Positions 17,144 to 24,889 of a DNA stretch of 64,000 nucleotides are shown here, piece after piece. Source of the stretch: Oribacterium sp. KHPX15 (lineage in GTDB: Bacteria; Bacillota; Clostridia; Lachnospirales; Lachnospiraceae). Within the stretch, counting starts at the first letter, position 1. Every line of letters begins with the position of its first letter. The stretch lies in NCBI RefSeq assembly GCF_900107835.1, contig NZ_FNRG01000013.1, forward strand, positions 1 through 64,000, in the 5' to 3' direction. A program made the position numbers and the translations under genes. The notes under the pieces are model-generated. The model searched no databases and was not told where the DNA came from. It saw only the letters and a program-made list of their open reading frames with translations.

Positions 17144-17185
17144 AACCAATCAACAAAGGGCTAACCGTCTATCGGTAAGCACTTT
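17098..17185 (-). ncRNA. Predicted antisense RNA of the toxin locus
   Basis: On the minus strand a short RNA could begin near 17185 (GTGCTTACCGATAGACGG...) and end at the bidirectional terminator. It would overlap the 3' end of the toxin mRNA. No promoter was firmly identified. Unlike Fst/par loci, the outer repeats are inverted, so the two RNA 5' ends would be similar in sequence rather than complementary. Confidence 0.35.
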
Positions 17186-17261
17186 TTACATCTTTATAAT
17201 AAATCAATATTCAGTATATTTCAATATACCTTTTCATCAAGGAATTATTTTCTGTACCATT

Positions 17262-19298
17262 TCACTGTGGTCTGTTTATCTTTATTGCCAGTCTCGAATT
17301 CGGATTTGCTGCCGAGTTGGCAGTTGCATTGGAATTGCGCATCACAGGCTTACCGTTCACGATAAACTGACATACCTCATCATTGTTAAAGGTCTTATCG
17401 AAAAGACTGATAACCTCTTCTGCGGCTCCGGCCTTCTCATCATAGGTTCTCTTGTGAATGATATCCACCGCTTTCCGTTCAAGCTCGGAAAGAAGCAGAT
17501 CGTCACGGCGTGTACCCGACTTAACGATATCGATAGCCGGGAATATTCTCCTCTCCTGAAGCTCTCTGTTAAGCACCAGTTCCATGTTGCCGGTACCCTT
17601 GAACTCCTCGTAGATAACATCATCCATACGTGATCCTGTATCCACAAGTGCTGTTGCAAGGATGGTAAGAGAGCCTCCCTCTCGCATATTTCTTGCAGCA
17701 CCGAAAAATCTCTTAGGCATATGAAGAGCCGCAGGATCCAGACCTCCTGAAAGGGTTCTTCCCGAGGCGGGAACCACCAGGTTGTAGGCTCTTGCAAGTC
17801 TTGTGATGGAGTCAAGAAGTATTGTAACATCCTCACCCTGCTCAACAAGGCGCTTTGCTCTCTCGATAGTCATTTCCGCAACCCTCTTATGATGCTCCGG
17901 AAGCTCATCGAAAGTTGAGTAGATAACTGTAACAAGTCCTCCCTCTACCTCTTCCTTCATATCCGTAACTTCCTCGGGACGCTCATCAATAAGAAGGATA
18001 AGCAGATGCATCTTTGGCTCATTCTTAACTATAGCCTTGGCAACCTGCTTAAGAAGCGTGGTCTTACCTGCCTTAGGCGGTGACACGATCATTCCTCTCT
18101 GTCCCTTACCGATAGGGGCAAGGAGGTCAAGAATACGTAATGATGTAGGAGCCTTCTCGCCATCAACTTCAAGCTTTATTCTTTGATTTGGAAATACCGG
18201 TGTGAGCTGGTCAAAGCTCTTTCTCTGGGAAATAGCACTGAGCGGCTTACCGTTAACTGTCTCTATATAGGAAAGAGCACCGAAACGCTCATTGGGATTC
18301 TTACTTCTGTAAAGTCCCTTGATGACGTCACCGGTCTTAAGTCTGTATCTCTTGATGATAGCCGGATTTACATAAACATCACTCTCGCCCGGAAGGAAAT
18401 TCTCGGATCTTGTGAATCCAAAGCCATCCGGCATAACCTCAAGGATTCCGCCGCAGGGATTTCCTGTAGGAGTCTTCTGAGTCTCGTTATCAAGCTCATC
18501 GGTCTTTTCATTCTCGGCAGCCTTAGCGATAGCGGCATCTCGTGTTGCCATATCTTCTTCTGTACGATCGGCAGCATCCTTCTCTATAAATTCAGATTCC
18601 TTGTAAGGATTTTCCTGCTTTGGAACACTTCCTGCCTCTTTCACAGACTCCGGCCTGTTAACATTATCGGTTCTCTGGGTATAATGCTCATTCCTTGTGT
18701 CCCTGCCCTGACTTCTGACAGGCTTAACCCCGTGGATGCCCTTTCTGTTAACAACTATGGTCTTGTGATGGGCATTTGTCCTGTTCTCCTGAACCTTTGC
18801 GTCAGTATCATCGGAAGCCTCTGCTGCCAATGCTTTCGCCGGAGCTTCGTCATTACTGCCCTCTGCCTGAACTGCGGATGTATCGGACAGTTTCTCCGTT
18901 ACGCTGTCTGCAGAAACAGTCTCAGAACTCTCAGCCTGAGCCTCTTCCTCATCACTCTTTTTAGACGCAGTTTTCCTGGTTGTGGTTCTCTTACGGACTG
19001 TCTTCTTCTCTTCTGCTGCAGCACCCTGAGCGCCTTCTGCCTCTTCCGCTTTTTTCACAGTACGTCTGGTTGTGCGCTTTTTCGGCTTTTCTTCACCGGA
19101 ATCAGCCGCTGCTTCCCCTGCTGCCGTGACTTCCTTCTCAACAGCTTCCGCAGCTTCAGCTTTTGCTTTTGTCTTACGGACTGTTCGCGGCTTTTTCTCA
19201 GCTGCATCACCGCTTTCTTCCTTAACAGCCTTAGTTCTGGTTCTTCTGCTAACCGGCTTAGACTCAGCTGTCATTTTCTCGTCTTTTTCGTCTGCCAT
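17262..19298 (-). CDS. rho: Transcription termination factor Rho with long disordered N-terminus
   Basis: Rho is a hexameric RNA helicase that ends transcription. The core begins near residue 278 with the cold-shock RNA-binding fold ([38 protein letters not shown]). It continues with the Walker [13 protein letters not shown], Walker [17 protein letters not shown], the Q-loop/R-loop region and GTRRDDLLL. The first approximately 275 residues are Lys/Ala/Glu/Thr-rich low complexity and then polar ([20 protein letters not shown]), replacing the usual short N-terminal helix domain. Long inserts of this kind occur in Rho of several anaerobes. ATG 19298 follows AAGGAGG. Confidence 0.96.
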   Translation of the reverse strand: MADEKDEKMTAESKPVSRRTRTKAVKEESGDAAEKKPRTVRKTKAKAEAAEAVEKEVTAAGEAAADSGEEKPKKRTTRRTVKKAEEAEGAQGAAAEEKKTVRKRTTTRKTASKKSDEEEAQAESSETVSADSVTEKLSDTSAVQAEGSNDEAPAKALAAEASDDTDAKVQENRTNAHHKTIVVNRKGIHGVKPVRSQGRDTRNEHYTQRTDNVNRPESVKEAGSVPKQENPYKESEFIEKDAADRTEEDMATRDAAIAKAAENEKTDELDNETQKTPTGNPCGGILEVMPDGFGFTRSENFLPGESDVYVNPAIIKRYRLKTGDVIKGLYRSKNPNERFGALSYIETVNGKPLSAISQRKSFDQLTPVFPNQRIKLEVDGEKAPTSLRILDLLAPIGKGQRGMIVSPPKAGKTTLLKQVAKAIVKNEPKMHLLILLIDERPEEVTDMKEEVEGGLVTVIYSTFDELPEHHKRVAEMTIERAKRLVEQGEDVTILLDSITRLARAYNLVVPASGRTLSGGLDPAALHMPKRFFGAARNMREGGSLTILATALVDTGSRMDDVIYEEFKGTGNMELVLNRELQERRIFPAIDIVKSGTRRDDLLLSELERKAVDIIHKRTYDEKAGAAEEVISLFDKTFNNDEVCQFIVNGKPVMRNSNATANSAANPNSRLAIKINRPQ

Positions 19299-19660
19299 GT
19301 ATCCTCCTTGATCGGTTGGCGCAAGATTTATATCACTGACTGATTGTTCTTGAGCAAGTATTTATGATTGATTTTTAATTCTGAAAATATAAATGACTAT
19401 ACCCAGATTATTGGAAATATCTCTCAACGAATAACTCTTGTTTGATATAGTAAATATCTATCATTAAATGTAATTTTATAAGTGTTTTGGGAAATAATTA
19501 TCGATAAAAAGATTAAATTTTCCGAAAATAGTATTCAAGTATTGATAAGTATAACAATAACCGTCTTGTAACGCAAGATTCATTTTGTTATACTCACATA
19601 AGTCTAATATTACGTTGGACTTATATGCGCAGTGATTCTTATTATCACAGAAAGGTAAAT
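19299..19660. other. Divergent intergenic region, rho / 219-aa gene
   Basis: This AT-rich region holds the rho leader (minus) and the promoter of the plus-strand gene (listed separately). A 7-bp inverted repeat, ATAAGTC...GACTTAT (19598-19625), lies before that gene's ribosome site. No further gene is seen. Confidence 0.5.
19566..19594 (+). promoter_or_regulatory. Sigma-A-type promoter
   Basis: TTGTAA (19566-19571), a 17-base spacer and TATACT (19589-19594) fit a housekeeping promoter, about 60 bases ahead of the ATG at 19661. Confidence 0.55.
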
Positions 19661-20320
19661 ATGACAAGAGCAAATACAGACAGACGCCCTTCACGTAACA
19701 GTGCTCAGGGACGCCAAATAAAGGACGATTCTTCAAAGTCAGGGATATTGAGATTCTTCCTCGGATTCCTGATTCCGTATCTGGTGATCAACGGTCTCAT
19801 CCTGTTTTTCGTTATCCAGACACCGACCATTACTGCTGATGAACCTGATACAAAGGATTACAAAAGCGCTGATGTCTCCTTCAAGGTTTCATCCCTTATT
19901 CCAATGAAATCAGTCACAGCTACCATCGAGGGACAGGAAGTTCCTCTTGAGAAGAATGGTTCAACTTACAAGTGTACACTCACAAACAACGGTAATCTGA
20001 CAGTAAAGGCCGTAGCCATTAACCAGATGACAAAATCAACATATATACAGGTTAATCTCCTGGATGAGGCAAATCCTGTTATCGATGAGGATTCCATCGT
20101 ACTTGGCGCAGGTTATCTAGAGTTCGATGTTTCCGATACTCAATCCGGCATAAACTGGGATTCCATCTACGGTATCGATAATCTGGGTAACAATGTTAAG
20201 CCCACAGATATCAATCAGACCACCGGAAGAGTTACCTTCTCCATGGCAGGCGATGCCATAACAGTCTATGTAAAGGATCTCGCCGGCAACGAAGCTCAGG
20301 CAAGTTTCTCAGTCAACTAA
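19661..20320 (+). CDS. Membrane-anchored hypothetical protein with Ig-like repeats
   Basis: This 219-residue protein has a basic, polar cytosolic start and one membrane helix (GILRFFLGFLIPYLVINGLILFF, about residues 29-51). It then has an extracytoplasmic part of short beta-rich stretches: VKAVAINQMTKSTYIQVNLLDEANPVI, LEFDVSDTQSGINWDSIYGIDNLGNNV and VYVKDLAGNEAQASFSVN. The D-x-x-S-G and KDLAGNEA patterns are those of bacterial Ig-like domains. No enzyme motif is seen. A start at 19625 is possible, but AGAAAGG stands 5 bases before ATG 19661. Confidence 0.75.
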   Translation: MTRANTDRRPSRNSAQGRQIKDDSSKSGILRFFLGFLIPYLVINGLILFFVIQTPTITADEPDTKDYKSADVSFKVSSLIPMKSVTATIEGQEVPLEKNGSTYKCTLTNNGNLTVKAVAINQMTKSTYIQVNLLDEANPVIDEDSIVLGAGYLEFDVSDTQSGINWDSIYGIDNLGNNVKPTDINQTTGRVTFSMAGDAITVYVKDLAGNEAQASFSVN

Positions 20321-20334
20321 ATAAAGACAGCTGC

Positions 20335-20370
20335 AAAAAGCCCCGGTTCACAACGAACCGGGGCTTTTTT
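20335..20370. terminator. Strong bidirectional terminator
   Basis: AAAAAGCCCCGGTTC / GAACCGGGGCTTTTTT is a GC-rich stem with A and T tracts. It serves the 219-aa gene on plus and malQ on minus. Confidence 0.92.
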
Positions 20371-20380
20371 CGTGAATAAA

Positions 20381-22072
20381 TCAAAAGCTCTCTTCTTCCA
20401 GAAGGCTTTCATCCTCCGGAGTTGTTTCTTCTACCGGAACAGCCTCCTCCTTATGATAATACCGTCCGTAAACTCCGACGATCTCAGACATCTTCCGCTT
20501 TATCTCATCGGTAAAGGCGCCCTTACTCATTCTCCACTGCCAGTTACCTCCGCTGGTTCCGGGGGTGTTTATCCTTCCCTCGGCTCCCAGACCCAGATAA
20601 TCCCCCGCAGGTACTATAACCGTATCCGCCACGGTGCTCAAGGAAAGCCTGATCAGAAGCTCCGGCATGGCATTCCAGTCATTGTGAGACCTGCTCATGT
20701 ACATGTACATATAGTTCCTTATCCAGTCCGGTAAGGTCTCAAACCAGTTTTTAAGGGTGTCGTTGTCATGTGTGCCGGTGTAGTAAATGCAGTTAGGCGT
20801 CGTGAGACTGTGTGGGAGGTAAGCATTATCAGGACCAGAATCCCAGGCAAACTGAAGTATCTTCATACCCGGGAAGCCTGTTTTCTTCATAAGCTCCTTC
20901 ACCTCATCCGTGATGATACCGAGATCCTCTGCGATGATGGGAAGGTCCTTCCTGCCATAATGCTTTGTCATGGCGTCGAAAAGGTCCATTCCCGGTCCCG
21001 GAACCCACTCTCCGTTTTCAGCGGTTTCATCACCGTAAGGTATAGCGTAATATGCTTCAAAACCTCTGAAATGGTCAACTCTCAGGGTATCATACATTTC
21101 CAGGCAGTAATCCATACGTGAAAGCCACCACTTATATCCGGTCTTTTTATGAACGTCCCAGCTGTAGAGAGGATTTCCCCAAAGCTGTCCCGTTGCTGAG
21201 AATGCATCTGGCGGAACTCCTGCCACCTTCTTGGGCTCGCCCTTCTCAGTGTACTGAAAAAGCTCACGATGAGCCCAGACATCCGCGGAATCCGGGGCAC
21301 AGTAGATAGGTATGTCACCGATTATCTCAATGCCTTTGATCTTTGCATACTCATGGAGCTTACCCCACTGTTTATTGAAGAGGTACTGGATGAAAGCATA
21401 GAAATCTATCTCATCCTTATGAGCGGCTTTGAATTCTTCGACCGCTGCTTTCTCACAGTCTCGAAGATCTTCCGGCCAGACATCCCAGCTTGCACCGAAG
21501 TAGTTGTTTTTTATTGCCATGAAAACGCAATACTCTACGGTCTCCGGTCTCAGCTCCTTGTAGATCTTATCGATCTTTCCGCCCTGCTTCCTGTAGTTCT
21601 CAAAAGCAAGCTTCAGTGCTTTAAATTTACTTACATAGATCTTGCCGTAATTTACCTTGAATGGGCTGTCTTCTTCCTCGTACTTATCATCATCCTGGTT
21701 CAGGGTGGACAGCAGATTCCTTGCCTTCTCGTCGCCCTCCCAGGCTTTTTTCTGCCATAGAGTTTTAAGAAGCGCAATGGCTTCGCCGTCACCGAAATCG
21801 AACTCCTCCGGATCCTCCAGATCTTCTTCAGTGAGAAGCCCTTCCTCTATAAGAGCCTCCAGATCCACAAAGTAAGGATTTCCTGCGAATGCCGAGAACG
21901 ACTGATAGGGTGAATCCCCGAAACCGGTCGGCCCCATGGGAAGCACCTGCCAGATCTTATTTCCGGTATCCCGCAGAACATCTATAAAACTGTACGCCTC
22001 TTTCCCCAATGTTCCTATGCCGTATTTTCCGGGAAAAGAAAATACCGGCATCAACACGCCTGCTTTTTTCAT
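20381..22072 (-). CDS. malQ: 4-alpha-glucanotransferase (amylomaltase)
   Basis: This GH77 enzyme transfers maltooligosaccharide segments between glucans, in cytosolic glycogen/maltodextrin metabolism. The 563 residues include the entry AGVLMPVFSFPGKYGIGTLG, IWQVLPMGPTGFGDSPYQ, the nucleophile region LRVDHFRGFEAYYAIP, the acid/base region PIIAEDLGIIT and the final YTGTHDNDTLKNWF. A tail of about 60 residues after WRMSKGAF is glutamate-rich. It follows glgB by 234 bases on the same strand and completes a glycogen gene set. ATG 22072 follows AGGAGAA. Confidence 0.95.
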   Translation of the reverse strand: MKKAGVLMPVFSFPGKYGIGTLGKEAYSFIDVLRDTGNKIWQVLPMGPTGFGDSPYQSFSAFAGNPYFVDLEALIEEGLLTEEDLEDPEEFDFGDGEAIALLKTLWQKKAWEGDEKARNLLSTLNQDDDKYEEEDSPFKVNYGKIYVSKFKALKLAFENYRKQGGKIDKIYKELRPETVEYCVFMAIKNNYFGASWDVWPEDLRDCEKAAVEEFKAAHKDEIDFYAFIQYLFNKQWGKLHEYAKIKGIEIIGDIPIYCAPDSADVWAHRELFQYTEKGEPKKVAGVPPDAFSATGQLWGNPLYSWDVHKKTGYKWWLSRMDYCLEMYDTLRVDHFRGFEAYYAIPYGDETAENGEWVPGPGMDLFDAMTKHYGRKDLPIIAEDLGIITDEVKELMKKTGFPGMKILQFAWDSGPDNAYLPHSLTTPNCIYYTGTHDNDTLKNWFETLPDWIRNYMYMYMSRSHNDWNAMPELLIRLSLSTVADTVIVPAGDYLGLGAEGRINTPGTSGGNWQWRMSKGAFTDEIKRKMSEIVGVYGRYYHKEEAVPVEETTPEDESLLEEESF

Positions 22073-22171
22073 TGACCATTCTCCTATTATCGAGTATGTG
22101 CTTCTCTCCTGCCGTTATGACAGACCTTATCCCGGTGAAACCGGGATATCTCCATACACAGGTATATTCTT

Positions 22172-22216
22172 CAAAGGCCCATAGGCTCCAGCTTTCCGGT
22201 GCCCATGGGTCTTTTA
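22172..22216 (-). other. Imperfect hairpin in the glgB-malQ gap
   Basis: GGCCCATAGGC pairs imperfectly with GCCCATGGGTC around a 13-base loop. On the minus strand it is followed by CCTTTGAAG rather than a U-run. It could be a weak terminator or processing site between glgB and malQ. Confidence 0.35.
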
Positions 22217-22306
22217 TTCACAAGCTGTAAAATTTAGCCCATGCTTCCATACCCTTCATGTATATTTCGGCACAAGTCCAAATCTTTATAAAGTTTGAAT
22301 TCTTAC

Positions 22307-24874
22307 TTATCCTTTACGTCTACGAGCTGCCCCTGAAGCCTGCTTTGAAGCTTTGCTTGCCGCCGGCTTTTTTACTGTCAGCTTGCTGTCCGTTTTTGCT
22401 TTGCCTGCTGTGGTTTTTGTCGTACTTTTACTTTTTCCGGCAGTTGTCCTTTTTGCAGCCGGCTTCTTGGCGTCTGAAAGATTTACAACCTCAACATCGG
22501 CAGCTGCTGTTTTCTTTGCTGCTAACTTTTCTTCGGTATCCTCTTTCTTTGAGGATTTCTTTGAGGTACTCTTCTTTGCTGCAGCCTTCTTTGCAGGAGC
22601 CTTTTCATCTGCTTCCGCACAAGGTGTGAGCTGATAAACGGTTGTAGACATGGACGGGATGTCGAGGTCTACGGCAAAGTCTCTGTCGTCCCAGAGAATT
22701 CTCTTTGCCTTTATCTGTGTATGCTTAACCATACCGAAGCCGCCGTACTTCTCATCATCTGTTGAGATCAGGGCCTTGGCATTACACATAAACGGAACAC
22801 CCACTCTGAACTTCGGATGGGCAACATTATCAAAGTTTGTAACTACAAGGATGGTCTCACCCGGCTTATCGGTCTTTCTGATGAACATCACCATGGAAAG
22901 ATCGCTGTAGCTGCAGTTGATCCACTCAAAGCCGTCCGGATAGTAGTCAAGCTGCCATAATGCAGGCTGTGCCTTGTAGATGGCATTGAGGTCCTTAACA
23001 AAGTCCTGGGTCTCCTTATGAACCGGATACTCAAGAAGGTTCCACTCCAGCTCCTGATTCTCGGACCACTCATCATACTGGCCGAAATCCTGTCCCATGA
23101 AGAGAAGCTTCTTTCCGGGATGTGTCCAGAAGTAGCCGTAAGCGGTACGGAGGTTTCTTGCCTTCTCTTCAAAGGTCTGTCCCGGCATCTTTCCGAGAAG
23201 TGAACGCTTGCCGTGAACTACTTCATCATGTGAGAACACAAGCATGAAGTCCTCAGAGTAGTTGTAAAGCATTGAGAATGTAAGCTGGTTGTAGCTTCCC
23301 TTACGGAAGAAAGGATCTGTCTCCATATATCCCAGGAAATCATTCATCCAGCCCATATTCCACTTGAGGTCGAAGCCCAGTCCTTCATCCTTTACAGAGC
23401 TTGTGATATTAGGCCATGCCGTTGACTCCTCAGCTATAAGGAGTGTTCCCGGAAATCTCTTGTGGAACTGTGAGTTCAGGTGCTTAAGGAACTCTACGGA
23501 ATCAAGGTTCTCATTTCCGCCGTAGATATTTCTCGGTGCTCCCTGACCCTGGCGTCCGTAGTCAAGATAAAGCATTGACGCTACGGCATCCATACGGAGT
23601 CCGTCAACATGATACTTGTCAGCCCAGTACATAGCGCTTCCGATGAGGAAGTTTGAAACCTCGTTCTTACGATAGTTAAATGTCAGGGTTCCCCAGTGAG
23701 GATGGCTTGCAAGTACAGGATCCGGATTCTCATAAAGTCCTGTTCCGTCAAACTGGGCAAGTCCCCAGGTGTCTCTCAGGAAGTGGGCAGGAACCCAGTC
23801 AAGGATAACACCGATTCCCTCATTGTGAAGGTGGTTAACAAAGAACATGAAATCTTCAGGTGTTCCGTAACGGCTTGTTGGTGCATAGTAGCCTGATACC
23901 TGATAGCCCCAGCTTGCATCAAGAGGATGCTCCATGATAGGCATAAGCTCCACATGTGTGTAGCCCTGTTTCTTTACGTATGCAGCAAGCTTCTTTGCAA
24001 GCTCTCTGTAGTTATAGAATTCTGAGCCCGGAACCTCGGTTCCGTCTTCATTTATCATTATCTGCTTACGGGCGAAGGATCCGAGGTGAACCTCGTAAAC
24101 GCTCATAGGCTGTTCTTTAATTCCGGAAGTCTTGAGCTCAAGCTTCCTGTCCTCCCAGGCCTTATCTGTCCAGGTGAATTTCTCAAGATCAGCTACAACG
24201 GAGGCATTGTTGGGACGCATCTCCATTGCATTTGCATAAGGGTCAGTCTTCAGGAAAGGCTCCTTATGGCGGCACTTGATCTCATACTTATAAACTGTTC
24301 CCGGAGTGAGCTTAGGAATAAAAGTCTCAAATACACCTGAATTCCCAAGTCTCTGCATCATGTTGCGTCTTCCGTCCCACATATTAAAGTCGCCAACTAC
24401 TGACACGCGCTCAGCATTAGGCGCCCATACTGAGAATACTACGCCCTTTACCCCGTCGATGGTGATGGGGTGTGCGCCCATCTTGTCATAGATGTTGTAC
24501 CAGATGCCGGCCTGATATTTCTTGATATCCTCTTCGGTATAGATGGAAGCAAATGAATAAGGATCCTCAGACTCGGTGGTGGTGTCATTATCATAGGTAA
24601 TGATATAGGAGTACTTGGGAAGTTCCTTCTCCCACTTCTTTTTCATGGGAACCAGCACTGCATAGAAGCCTTCTTCATCCGCAAGCTCCATCTGATAAAC
24701 CCTGTCTCCCTGGATCTTTACTTCGATGTCTTTTGCCGTAGGAACAAAAGCCTGGATCAATAGTCCCTCAGGAACAACGTGCGCTCCAAGAATGTGTTTG
24801 GGATCTGCTGTTTCCGCATAAGTTACATCTTCTACATCTGCCCAATTCATTACATCATATAATTTTTCGGTCAT
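22307..24874 (-). CDS. glgB: 1,4-alpha-glucan branching enzyme with histone-like basic tail
   Basis: This enzyme forms alpha-1,6 branches in glycogen. It has N-terminal CBM48-like domains (GVVFSVWAPNAERVSVVGDFNMWDG) and a GH13 core with intact catalytic regions: VILDWVPAHF, GLRMDAVASM (nucleophile Asp), IAEESTAWP (acid Glu) and VFSHDEVVHG. The alpha-amylase C domain ends near residue 750. A tail of about 100 residues then follows, rich in Lys, Ala, Thr and Ser (repeats such as PAKKAAAKKSTSKKSS), like histone H1 and unusual for GlgB. It lies 15 bases after the GlgX-like gene. ATG 24874 follows AAGGAGGAGAGG. Confidence 0.95.
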   Translation of the reverse strand: MTEKLYDVMNWADVEDVTYAETADPKHILGAHVVPEGLLIQAFVPTAKDIEVKIQGDRVYQMELADEEGFYAVLVPMKKKWEKELPKYSYIITYDNDTTTESEDPYSFASIYTEEDIKKYQAGIWYNIYDKMGAHPITIDGVKGVVFSVWAPNAERVSVVGDFNMWDGRRNMMQRLGNSGVFETFIPKLTPGTVYKYEIKCRHKEPFLKTDPYANAMEMRPNNASVVADLEKFTWTDKAWEDRKLELKTSGIKEQPMSVYEVHLGSFARKQIMINEDGTEVPGSEFYNYRELAKKLAAYVKKQGYTHVELMPIMEHPLDASWGYQVSGYYAPTSRYGTPEDFMFFVNHLHNEGIGVILDWVPAHFLRDTWGLAQFDGTGLYENPDPVLASHPHWGTLTFNYRKNEVSNFLIGSAMYWADKYHVDGLRMDAVASMLYLDYGRQGQGAPRNIYGGNENLDSVEFLKHLNSQFHKRFPGTLLIAEESTAWPNITSSVKDEGLGFDLKWNMGWMNDFLGYMETDPFFRKGSYNQLTFSMLYNYSEDFMLVFSHDEVVHGKRSLLGKMPGQTFEEKARNLRTAYGYFWTHPGKKLLFMGQDFGQYDEWSENQELEWNLLEYPVHKETQDFVKDLNAIYKAQPALWQLDYYPDGFEWINCSYSDLSMVMFIRKTDKPGETILVVTNFDNVAHPKFRVGVPFMCNAKALISTDDEKYGGFGMVKHTQIKAKRILWDDRDFAVDLDIPSMSTTVYQLTPCAEADEKAPAKKAAAKKSTSKKSSKKEDTEEKLAAKKTAAADVEVVNLSDAKKPAAKRTTAGKSKSTTKTTAGKAKTDSKLTVKKPAASKASKQASGAARRRKG

Positions 24875-24889
24875 GAGTTCCTCTCCTCC

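Larger units (their letters stand above)
16870..17185. other. Putative type I toxin-antitoxin locus (holin-like toxin)
   Basis: The locus is bounded by inverted copies of a GGTTAGCCCTTT-containing block: GCTTGCC...GGTAGGCGGTTAGCCC on the left (from about 16872) and its near reverse complement at 17155-17182. It holds a 27-codon toxin-like frame, a hairpin hiding its ribosome site, and a bidirectional terminator. The minus strand from the right end could produce a short antisense RNA. This layout matches holin-like type I loci of Clostridia; function here is inferred. Confidence 0.7.
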
